The translations under genes were made by a program, and so were the position numbers. From an uncultured Pelagibacteraceae bacterium (GTDB lineage: Bacteria; Pseudomonadota; Alphaproteobacteria; Pelagibacterales; Pelagibacteraceae), in assembly GCA_902564245.1 (NCBI GenBank), contig CACFAF010000011.1, positions 1 through 32,795 of the forward strand: 32,795 nucleotides of DNA. The letters are read 5' to 3'. The notes below the pieces were generated by a model. The model had not been told where the DNA came from and searched no databases. It saw nothing but the letters and a program-made list of their open reading frames with translations. Below are positions 19,713 to 25,940 of the stretch, piece by piece (position 1 is the first letter of the stretch; each line of letters starts with the position of its first letter).

Positions 19713-20955
19713 ATACTTCTTTTTTTTATTTTCCGCTATTCCACTTTCAATTATAGCGGGATCAAGTATAGCTTTAATTAATATTATATTAATTATTTTG
19801 CCCTCTTTTTTATTTTTATTTAAAAAAAAAAATTTGATTTGGATAAAAGATATAAATGTTCAGTTTTTGTTATTACTTTATCTATATTTAATATTTAATA
19901 CTTTTATTTCATTAGATTACACTGAAGCTATTGCTAGAAATTTTGGTTTTATTAGATTTATTTTATTATTTATTGTAATCAATTTTTTCTTTCAACAAAA
20001 AAGCTTTACTAAAGTTTTTAATGTTTGGTTAGTTATATTATTAATTGTTATCTTTGATGTTTTTTTTGAAAGTTTTAATGGAACAAATTTGTTAGGATAT
20101 GGTGAAACCTTTAAATGGGATGCAGCATTTGGAGGAAGAATTGTAAGTTTTTTTAAAGACGAACCTATAGTGGGAGCTTATTTAATAGGTTTTTTTTTGA
20201 TTATAGTTGGTTATAGTTTTAATAAATATAATGATTACAATGCATATTTAAGATTAGCTGTAATATTTTTGTCCCTTGTATTTCTCTTTGCGATAATCAT
20301 TTCAGGTGAAAGAGCAAATTCTATTAAAGCCTTAGTTGGATTTGCCATATTTTATGCTTTGAATAAAAATTTTTCACTTAAAAAGAAAGTAATAATTTTT
20401 ACTTCTATGATCCTAATAATATTTATTTTAGTTTCAAACTCAAATTTTCTAAAAATGCGATATGGTTTTGAGTTTCTTCAAAAATTTTCATCTAAGGAAA
20501 AAATAGAAACTTTATACAAAGAAGATATATATTTACAGTTATATAAATCGTCTTTTAAAGTCTTTCAAAATTATCCTATTTTTGGAGTAGGTAACAAAAA
20601 TTACAGATATGAAACCTGTGATAGCAGAAAGACTAGAAAAGTTCAAATACCAGGATATTATTGTATAACTCATCCACATCAAGTTTACTTTGAATTTTTA
20701 TCAGAGCATGGACTTGTTGGTTTTATAATATTATTAGGCATACTATTTTTTTTAATTTTTAGGAACTTAAAAATAATTTTACTTTCGCGAAATTATATAC
20801 AAATAGGTTGTTTGATTTATTTAATTTTAATATTTTTACCACTAATACCTAGCGGATCTTTTTTTAATGACTTTAATTCTACACTTTTTTGGATTAATTT
20901 TTCCCTTATGTATGCAGTGAATAAAGAAACAAATATTTTTACTTCAAATAAATAA
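19657..20955 (+). CDS. O-antigen ligase/polymerase-like membrane protein
   Basis: Polytopic inner-membrane protein of 432 residues with about eleven hydrophobic segments, the longest soluble loop (about 262-345) lying before the last helices as in the WaaL/Wzy superfamily. The loop region ends in ITHPHQVYFEFLSEHGLVGF, which matches the family pattern of a conserved histidine (H341) followed by E-x-G-x-x-G; R219 in SGERANS is a candidate for the conserved arginine before it. Such proteins transfer or polymerise undecaprenyl-linked glycans in the periplasm. As called, it overlaps the upstream gene by 56 bases; GTG at 19696, in frame, would cut this to 17 and leave the first helix intact, so the start is uncertain. 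Ligase versus polymerase cannot be decided from sequence. Confidence 0.72.
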   Translation: MMKQFINQKDFSAVNLLNRYFFFLFSAIPLSIIAGSSIALINIILIILPSFLFLFKKKNLIWIKDINVQFLLLLYLYLIFNTFISLDYTEAIARNFGFIRFILLFIVINFFFQQKSFTKVFNVWLVILLIVIFDVFFESFNGTNLLGYGETFKWDAAFGGRIVSFFKDEPIVGAYLIGFFLIIVGYSFNKYNDYNAYLRLAVIFLSLVFLFAIIISGERANSIKALVGFAIFYALNKNFSLKKKVIIFTSMILIIFILVSNSNFLKMRYGFEFLQKFSSKEKIETLYKEDIYLQLYKSSFKVFQNYPIFGVGNKNYRYETCDSRKTRKVQIPGYYCITHPHQVYFEFLSEHGLVGFIILLGILFFLIFRNLKIILLSRNYIQIGCLIYLILIFLPLIPSGSFFNDFNSTLFWINFSLMYAVNKETNIFTSNK

Positions 20956-21014
20956 CTTATTTTTCTTTACTTGAATGGAATTTAAAAACAAAGTAAAACC
21001 AAAGTAATTAAATA

Positions 21015-21091
21015 GGGCCTGTAGCTCAGTTGGTTAGAGCAGTACACTCATAATGTATTGGTCCCAGGTTCGAGTCCTGGCGGGCCCACCA
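21015..21091 (+). tRNA. tRNA with CAT anticodon (tRNA-Ile2 lysidine type or elongator Met)
   Basis: A complete 77-base cloverleaf with encoded CCA: acceptor stem 21015-21021/21081-21087 (one G-U pair), D arm GCTC/GAGC, anticodon stem 21042-21046/21054-21058 with loop CTCATAA and anticodon CAT at 21049-21051, variable loop TGGTC, T arm CCAGG-TTCGAGT-CCTGG, discriminator A. It lacks the C1-A72 mismatch and GGG/CCC anticodon stem of initiator tRNA. The C4-G69 and C5-G68 acceptor pairs resemble E. coli tRNA-Ile2 and differ from E. coli elongator Met, which favours the lysidine-modified isoleucine tRNA reading ATA codons, but this is not certain. Confidence 0.95.
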
Positions 21092-21118
21092 TTAATAGAA
21101 AAAAATTAATACTTAATA

Positions 21119-21721
21119 TTATTCTTTTGAAAATTCTTTTAAGCTTAGAAGTAGAGCGTCTATATTATTATCGTTATTTTGAATGATTGAGTTAAATTCC
21201 TCTTTTTGCACTTTTGCAAGACTTACACCTTCAATTACAACATCTATTATTAGAGGATTGTCTGGATTTTTAGTATTAACTCTCCAATCAATTTTTATCT
21301 CTGGTTTGTCATCAGTTGCTACTAAAACACTGGATACCATTGTGTATTTTTGATTTAGTTTTTTTTCAGAGTTAACTTTAATTTTTGGATCTGTATACTC
21401 AGCCAGCCTGCTTGAAAAACTTTTTAAAAAATATTTTTCAAAAATATTTAGATACTCTTTCTTTTTATCCTCTGATATGTTTTTTCTATATGCTCCAAGA
21501 GAATAATATCCAATTCCCTTAATATCTACAGTCCTTCGGGCTATTTCTTTAAGTTTATTTATTTTTTCTTCTTTAGAATAATTATTACCAAGTATGGAAG
21601 ATGCTTCATTAACTGTGATTTGGACAAATTCACTAGGATTTACTGCAAAAGAACTTTTTGTAAATGATAAAAAAACAAATAAAACTAGTAATAGTTTAAA
21701 AAATTTTATCCTATAAACCAT
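21119..21721 (-). CDS. mlaC: MlaC-like periplasmic phospholipid-binding protein
   Basis: Probable periplasmic shuttle that carries phospholipid between the outer-membrane MlaA complex and the inner-membrane MlaFEDB transporter (also annotated as toluene tolerance protein Ttg2D). The 200-residue precursor has a Sec signal (basic start, hydrophobic 8-22, cleavage around SSFA-V). The mature part shows the family pattern: an early helix, then IARRTVDIKGIGYYSLGAYRKNIS, then FEKYFLKSFSSRLAEYTD, a central beta region with KIDWRVN, and IIDVVIEGVSLAKVQKEEFNSII near the end. It follows mlaA by 13 bases in the same operon. No other Mla transporter genes are in this window. Confidence 0.85.
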   Translation of the reverse strand: MVYRIKFFKLLLVLFVFLSFTKSSFAVNPSEFVQITVNEASSILGNNYSKEEKINKLKEIARRTVDIKGIGYYSLGAYRKNISEDKKKEYLNIFEKYFLKSFSSRLAEYTDPKIKVNSEKKLNQKYTMVSSVLVATDDKPEIKIDWRVNTKNPDNPLIIDVVIEGVSLAKVQKEEFNSIIQNNDNNIDALLLSLKEFSKE

Positions 21722-21734
21722 TAATTTTATTTAA

Positions 21735-22523
21735 TTAATTCGTTTTTATTTCTTCCCAGTCACTATCATCCTGGGTATCAATTATTTTATTCGAATTCAA
21801 AATTCTTTGTTTTCTATCTTGTAAATATAAGCTTTTAACAGAAGCATAAAAATCTATTGAATTTTTTTCAAGATTATTAAAAGAGTCAATATTTTTTGCT
21901 CTAAAATCAACTGCTGACGATACTCTGCTTACATAATAATCAGCTTCATTAACGTACTGTGTGTCGTTCGCTACCGTTATGTTATACCAAGGATCTCCAC
22001 CCAACATACTTATTAAAGAACCTGTTGCATCTCTCACAGTAGAAGGTCCTAAAATTGGTAATACTACGTAACATCCTTCTCCTACTCCCCAAGCGCCAAG
22101 GGTTTGTCCATAATCTTCTTTTTGATAATCACTAAAACCTGCTGCAGATGCTACATCAAATAAACCTAACACACCAACTGTAGAATTTATTAAAAGCCTA
22201 ACCGTATTTTTCCCCGCAGTTCTATAATCCCCTTGAAGAATATTGTTAGGTACTGTTACAAGATTTGATAAATTATTTACTACATTGCTAGTCCCAGTTT
22301 TTATTGGAGAAGGCAAACTTCTATAAACTTTTGAAACTGGTTTAAATATAACTTTATCTAAACCTTGGTTAAAAGCAAAGATACCTCTATTTAAACCTTC
22401 AAAACAATCTTTTACTTGTTTCGTGTCATTTTTTGATAAAGAATTCTCTCCATCAGTTCCAGCACTTACGTTGCTAAAGCTAAACAATATTGAAACTAAT
22501 ATAAATAATAGAATTTTTTTCAT
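21735..22523 (-). CDS. mlaA: MlaA (VacJ) family protein without lipobox
   Basis: Outer-membrane component of the Mla lipid-asymmetry pathway; in E. coli it is a lipoprotein forming a ring with a channel for outer-leaflet phospholipid. The 262-residue protein has the family blocks DCFEGLNRGIFAFNQGLDKVIFKPVSKVYR, then PNNILQGDYRTAGKNTVRLLINSTVGVLGLFDVAS, then DYGQTLGAWGVGEGCYVVLPILGPSTVRDATG. The N-terminus is a normal type I signal (hydrophobic 4-17, likely cleavage after VSA at 20-22), with no cysteine near the cleavage point, so lipidation is not expected. The next cysteine is C39 in the mature domain. It heads the mlaA-mlaC operon and is divergent from the amidase gene, 64 bases away. Confidence 0.9.
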   Translation of the reverse strand: MKKILLFILVSILFSFSNVSAGTDGENSLSKNDTKQVKDCFEGLNRGIFAFNQGLDKVIFKPVSKVYRSLPSPIKTGTSNVVNNLSNLVTVPNNILQGDYRTAGKNTVRLLINSTVGVLGLFDVASAAGFSDYQKEDYGQTLGAWGVGEGCYVVLPILGPSTVRDATGSLISMLGGDPWYNITVANDTQYVNEADYYVSRVSSAVDFRAKNIDSFNNLEKNSIDFYASVKSLYLQDRKQRILNSNKIIDTQDDSDWEEIKTN

Positions 22524-22587
22524 TTTTATAAGTATAATAATTATAAAACTAATGTTAATCTAATTTAACTATTTTAAAAGCATTAAA

Positions 22588-23322
22588 ATGCCTCTAAAAA
22601 CAACAATAAACTACTCACCTAATTTTAATATTAAAAAAAGAAAGAAAAACAGCGTAAGATTCTTAATATTTCATTACACTGGCATGAGAAATGAAAAAGA
22701 TGCAATCGATAGATTAACAAATATACAATCTGAGGTTAGTACTCATTATTTTATTTCTAAAAAAGGAAGAATCATAACAATGGTACCAGATTTATATATT
22801 GCTTGGCATGCAGGGATTTCTGCATGGAAATCATATAAGTTGCTAAATTCTAATTCAATTGGAATTGAAATTTCCAATCCTGGTCATGAATTTGGTTATA
22901 AAAAATTTTCAAAAAAACAAATTAATTCCCTAGTTAAATTATGTAGATTTTTAATTAAAAAATATAAAATTAAAAAAGAAAATATTTTAGGTCACTCAGA
23001 TATTGCCCCAAAGCGGAAAAAGGACCCAGGTGAAAAATTTCCATGGAAATTTTTAGCTTCAAAAAAAATTAGTATTTGGCACGGATTAAGTAATAAGAAG
23101 TTAAAAAAAGTAAGAAATATGAGATGCTCAAAAAATTCAGAAAAAGAATTTTTAAAAAATCTTCAAAAATTTGGATATTCGATTAATTCTGCAGTTAAGA
23201 TAAAAAAGTCTACATCTACAAAATTTATAATAAAGGCTTTTCAACGTAGGTTCAGACCTGAGCTGATAAATGGAATAATTGATGAAGAATGCTTACAAAT
23301 AAGTAAAATAATAGTTAAATAA
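22588..23322 (+). CDS. N-acetylmuramoyl-L-alanine amidase (amidase_2/AmpD-type)
   Basis: Zinc amidase that separates the stem peptide from N-acetylmuramic acid in peptidoglycan turnover or recycling. Zinc ligands are H29 in LIFHYTGM, H136 in ILGHSDIAP and D146 in KKDPGEKFPW; E94 in IGIEISNPG and the lysine run at 143-145 lie in the active-site pattern of the AmpD/AmiD family. The C-terminal part (about 180-240: NLQKFGYSI...FIIKAFQRRFRPELINGIID) resembles a peptidoglycan-binding domain of the PGBD1 type, which points to AmiD rather than AmpD. No signal peptide or lipobox is visible, which would place it in the cytoplasm. It lies directly upstream of rnpB and the division cluster. Confidence 0.88.
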   Translation: MPLKTTINYSPNFNIKKRKKNSVRFLIFHYTGMRNEKDAIDRLTNIQSEVSTHYFISKKGRIITMVPDLYIAWHAGISAWKSYKLLNSNSIGIEISNPGHEFGYKKFSKKQINSLVKLCRFLIKKYKIKKENILGHSDIAPKRKKDPGEKFPWKFLASKKISIWHGLSNKKLKKVRNMRCSKNSEKEFLKNLQKFGYSINSAVKIKKSTSTKFIIKAFQRRFRPELINGIIDEECLQISKIIVK

Positions 23323-23331
23323 TATTTTCTC

Positions 23332-23359
23332 TTGAAAATTTCAGATTTAGTTATAAATT
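23332..23359 (+). promoter_or_regulatory. Candidate promoter for rnpB
   Basis: TTGAAA at 23332-23337 (five of six consensus) and TAAATT at 23354-23359 (four of six) are 16 bases apart and would start transcription close to the first base of the P1 helix at 23366. The gene needs its own or read-through transcription from the amidase gene 10 bases upstream of this site. Confidence 0.4.
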
Positions 23360-23365
23360 ATATTT

Positions 23366-23726
23366 GCCAGATAAAAGACTTATCGCTTTAATTAATTTTA
23401 AAGAGGAAAGTCCGGGCTCTACAAAGACACAGTGCCAGGTAATGCCTGGCGGGGGAAACCCTAGGGATAGTGCCACAGAAAATATACCGCCTTATCAAGG
23501 CAAGGGTGAAAAGGTGTGGTAAGAGCACACCGGCTATATTGGTAACAATTAGCGCATGGAAAACCCCACTGGGAGCAAGACTGAGTAGAGATGACATTGT
23601 TGTAAAACTAAAAGCAGTCTTTGGCTAGTCATCTGGGTTAGTTGCTTGAGCTTAAGAGCGATCTTAAGCCTAGAGAAATGGTAAGTTTAAATGACAGAAC
23701 CCGGCTTATATTTTATCTGGCTAACC
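23366..23726 (+). ncRNA. rnpB: RNase P RNA, bacterial class A
   Basis: Catalytic RNA that matures tRNA 5' ends. An 11-base P1 helix closes the molecule (GCCAGATAAAA at 23366 with TTTTATCTGGC at 23711). Conserved blocks are in order: GAGGAAAGTCCGGGCT from 23403, ACAGAAA with the GGCAAGGGTGAAA region, GGTAAGAGCACACCGG near 23519, the CCACTGGGAGCAAG block near 23566, GTTGCTTGAGC near 23641, and AGAGAAATGGTAAG followed by GACAGAACCCGGCTTAT near 23693. Length of about 361 bases suits the A type. The L15 loop reads GGAAAACCCC where E. coli has GGTAAA. The 3' end was set just after P1 and is approximate. A minus-strand open frame across it is an artefact. Confidence 0.97.
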
Positions 23727-23867
23727 TTTCAGAAACTATAGTTTAGAAATCTTCCTCAAAATTAATATAAAAAATATAATTTATTAGTTTTTATTATTTA
23801 ATAGAAATTATGAAATCTTTTTTAAAGTTGGGCCTAAAATCTCATTAAAATCATATAAAATCAGTAA

Positions 23868-23896
23868 TTGACTATATAATTAAAAACCCATAATAT
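23868..23896 (+). promoter_or_regulatory. Candidate sigma-70 promoter of the mraZ division cluster
   Basis: TTGACT (23868-23873) and TAATAT (23891-23896) are separated by exactly 17 bases; the -35 matches five of six consensus positions and the -10 four. A perfect TATAAT also occurs at 23875-23880 but without a good -35. Transcription would begin near 23903, about 36 bases before the mraZ ATG, inside the repeat array. Confidence 0.5.
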
Positions 23897-23910
23897 CCCA
23901 TATATTCCCA
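23887..23910 (-). promoter_or_regulatory. Triple direct repeat resembling MraZ binding boxes
   Basis: CCCA occurs at 23887-23890, 23897-23900 and 23907-23910 with exact 10-base periodicity. On the minus strand this is TGGG(N) repeated three times with 5-base spacers, the pattern described for MraZ sites upstream of mraZ in E. coli (TGGGN repeats, 5-nt spacing). The array overlaps the candidate -10 and start point and lies 28 bases before the mraZ ATG, a position suited to autorepression. The orientation relative to mraZ is inferred only from this sequence. Confidence 0.62.
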
Positions 23911-23938
23911 AATAAGGAATTTATGAAATGTAAAAATT

Positions 23939-24403
23939 ATGTTTTTATCTACTTACGAGAACAAAATAGACAAAAAAGGAAGGGTGTCAGTGCCAGCTAG
24001 TTTTAGATCATATATTTCTAATCTAGGTTATAATGGTATCATCTGTTATCCCTCATTTAATAATCAATGCATTGAAGCATGTTCTCAAGATAGAATTGAA
24101 AAACTTTCAAATAGTATAGACTCACTAAATCCATTTGAAGAAAAAAGGGACTTTTTTGCAACATCAATTTTATCAGAAAGTTCAAATTTACAATTTGATA
24201 GTGAAGGTAGAATTTCACTTACAGAAAAATTATTAAAACATGCAAAAATAAAAAATAGCATGTTTTTTGTTGGGCAGGGAAAAACATTTCAAATCTGGGA
24301 GCCAACAATATTTGAAAAATTTAGGGTTAAAGCTAGAAAAAAATCAAACATATATCGAGCTAGCCTTAAATGGGAAAAACAATTTAATAATGAGGGGAAA
24401 TAA
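23939..24403 (+). CDS. mraZ: MraZ transcriptional regulator of the division/cell-wall cluster
   Basis: Ring-forming DNA-binding protein with two SpoVT/AbrB-like swapped-hairpin domains that represses its own dcw operon in characterised bacteria. The first repeat has YENKIDKKGRVSVPASFR (6-23), the second LQFDSEGRISLTEKLLKHAKI (about 81-101) followed by MFFVGQGKTFQIWEP. At 154 residues it is of standard length. It is the first gene after the repeat array noted upstream and shares one base with ftsZ (TAATG at 24401-24405), so the two are probably translationally coupled. Confidence 0.94.
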   Translation: MFLSTYENKIDKKGRVSVPASFRSYISNLGYNGIICYPSFNNQCIEACSQDRIEKLSNSIDSLNPFEEKRDFFATSILSESSNLQFDSEGRISLTEKLLKHAKIKNSMFFVGQGKTFQIWEPTIFEKFRVKARKKSNIYRASLKWEKQFNNEGK

Positions 24404-25866
24404 TGATTAACTTTAAAGCACCAGAAATAAAAGAATTACAACCAAGATTATTAGTATTAGGAGTTGGAGGAGCTGGAGGAAATGCAATAAATGAAATGAT
24501 TGAAAATGGACTACAGGGAGTTGAGTTTATTGCAGTCAATACAGACGCACAAGATTTAAAACATAGTAAGGCTAAGGCAAAAATTCAAATAGGAACAAAT
24601 GTAACAAAAGGTTTGGGAGCGGGAGCAAAAATTGATATTGGACAGGCTTCTGCAGACGAGTCATTAAATGAAATCATAAATTGTTTACAGGGTGCAAATA
24701 TGGTTTTTATAGCTGCTGGAATGGGTGGTGGAACTGGAACAGGAGCAGCACATGTAATCGCAAGAGCGGCTAAAGAATTAAACATATTAACTGTGGGGGT
24801 TGTTACACTTCCTTTTTTATATGAGGGACCCTCAAGAATGAGAAGAGCTCAACAAGGTTTAGAGGAATTAAGAAAACATGTTGATACTATAATTGTAATA
24901 CCTAATCAAAATTTATTTAAAATAGCTAATGAACAGACTACTTTTAAAGAGTCATTTAATCTTTCAAATAATGTTTTGATGCATGGAGTTCAAAGCGTAA
25001 CTGATTTAATGGTTAGACCAGGAATTATTAATTTAGATTTTGCTGATGTTGAAACAGTAATGGCTTCAATGGGCAAAGCCATGATGGGAACTGGCGAAGC
25101 AGAGGGAGAAGGAAGAGCAATGAAAGCTGCTGAGATGGCTATTAGCAATCCTTTAATTGATGATTATACTCTTAAGGGTGCAAAGGGTTTATTGGTAAAT
25201 ATTACTGGAGGCGAAGATCTAAAACTTTTTGAAGTTGATGAAGTTGTAAATAAAATAAGAGCAGAAGTTGATGTAGAAGCTGAAGTTATAATTGGAGCAA
25301 TAACAGATACTTCACTTGAAGGCAGAATAAGAGTTTCAATAGTAGCAACTGCTTTAGATGGACAACAACCTGAGTCAAAATCTGTAATTAATATGGTTCA
25401 TAGAATACAAAATAGAAATCCAGGTTATTCAGATTTTTCTAATACAGGAAATGCTCAAGCATTTAATTTTTCAAATTCAGTTTCTAGTTCTGCAATTAGT
25501 GGAGCAAATGCTTTAAAGCTTGAAAATGAAGTATTAACAGAAAATAGTCCCGAAGTATCTTCATCTGAAATAATGAATGAAGGCAATGAAACAAATCAAG
25601 AATTAGAAGTAGAAAATGTTTTAGAGGATAGTTCATTGAATGTAGAAGAAGAGTCTTTTACTAAAGAAGCTCTAAGTGATTTAGATGAAAATAAAGAACC
25701 TTCTAATGGTCTAGAAAATTTTGGTTTTGAGGAAGAGACACCAGAATTATTTAACAATGAAGAAGAAAGTACAATTAAGGAATTATCCGAAGCAGAAAAT
25801 GATGAGAACAGCTCTGATGATGATGATTTAGAAATTCCAGCATTTTTAAGAAGGCAAAAAAATTAA
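24403..25866 (+). CDS. ftsZ: Cell division protein FtsZ
   Basis: Tubulin-like GTPase that forms the division ring. The GTPase domain begins with VLGVGGAGGNAINEM (18-32), the tubulin signature GGGTGTG is at 108-114, and the catalytic T7 loop is in NLDFADVETVM around 205-215. After about residue 320 a long, glutamate- and asparagine-rich disordered linker runs to the conserved C-terminal peptide EIPAFLRRQ (477-485), which binds FtsA/ZipA-type anchors. At 487 residues it is longer than E. coli FtsZ (383) because of the linker. It overlaps mraZ by one base and ends in another TAATG at 25864-25868. Its place between mraZ and rsmH, with no ftsQ or ftsA beside it, is unusual. Confidence 0.98.
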   Translation: MINFKAPEIKELQPRLLVLGVGGAGGNAINEMIENGLQGVEFIAVNTDAQDLKHSKAKAKIQIGTNVTKGLGAGAKIDIGQASADESLNEIINCLQGANMVFIAAGMGGGTGTGAAHVIARAAKELNILTVGVVTLPFLYEGPSRMRRAQQGLEELRKHVDTIIVIPNQNLFKIANEQTTFKESFNLSNNVLMHGVQSVTDLMVRPGIINLDFADVETVMASMGKAMMGTGEAEGEGRAMKAAEMAISNPLIDDYTLKGAKGLLVNITGGEDLKLFEVDEVVNKIRAEVDVEAEVIIGAITDTSLEGRIRVSIVATALDGQQPESKSVINMVHRIQNRNPGYSDFSNTGNAQAFNFSNSVSSSAISGANALKLENEVLTENSPEVSSSEIMNEGNETNQELEVENVLEDSSLNVEEESFTKEALSDLDENKEPSNGLENFGFEEETPELFNNEEESTIKELSEAENDENSSDDDDLEIPAFLRRQKN

Positions 25867-25940
25867 TGGTCTTCGAAAAAATAAATGATAGCCACCATAA
25901 TATCGGAAAAAAAAAAACACTTTCCGGTATTGCTAAATGA
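25866..25940 (+). other. Alternative 24-codon rsmH leader frame ending after an A11 run
   Basis: ATG at 25866 overlaps the ftsZ stop (TAATG) and opens a short frame, [17 protein letters not shown], that crosses eleven consecutive A residues at 25907-25917 and stops at 25938. In the +0 frame it ends, but a one-base contraction of the run would fuse it to the rsmH frame at HFPVLLNE. It may be the real rsmH N-terminus affected by a sequencing or natural indel, a slippage site, or a coincidental open frame. Confidence 0.4.

Larger units (their letters stand above)
23727..23938. other. Intergenic region between rnpB and mraZ
   Basis: About 210 very A+T-rich bases. The left half holds a perfect 12-base palindrome (AAACTATAGTTT near 23734) but no G+C hairpin with a T-run, so no clear terminator for rnpB. 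The right 70 bases hold the candidate mraZ promoter and repeat operator listed separately. No open frame of note was seen. Confidence 0.6.

Noticed and set aside
21015-21091. tRNA as an integration (att) site
   Set aside because: No integrase, no repeated tRNA 3' end and no phage-like genes were found nearby.
23388-23597. 69-codon minus-strand open frame
   Set aside because: It is the complement of the RNase P RNA gene, whose structure and conserved blocks explain the sequence.
23733-23746. Palindrome AAACTATAGTTT after rnpB as a terminator
   Set aside because: It has no loop, almost no G+C pairs and no following T-run, so it does not look like an intrinsic terminator.
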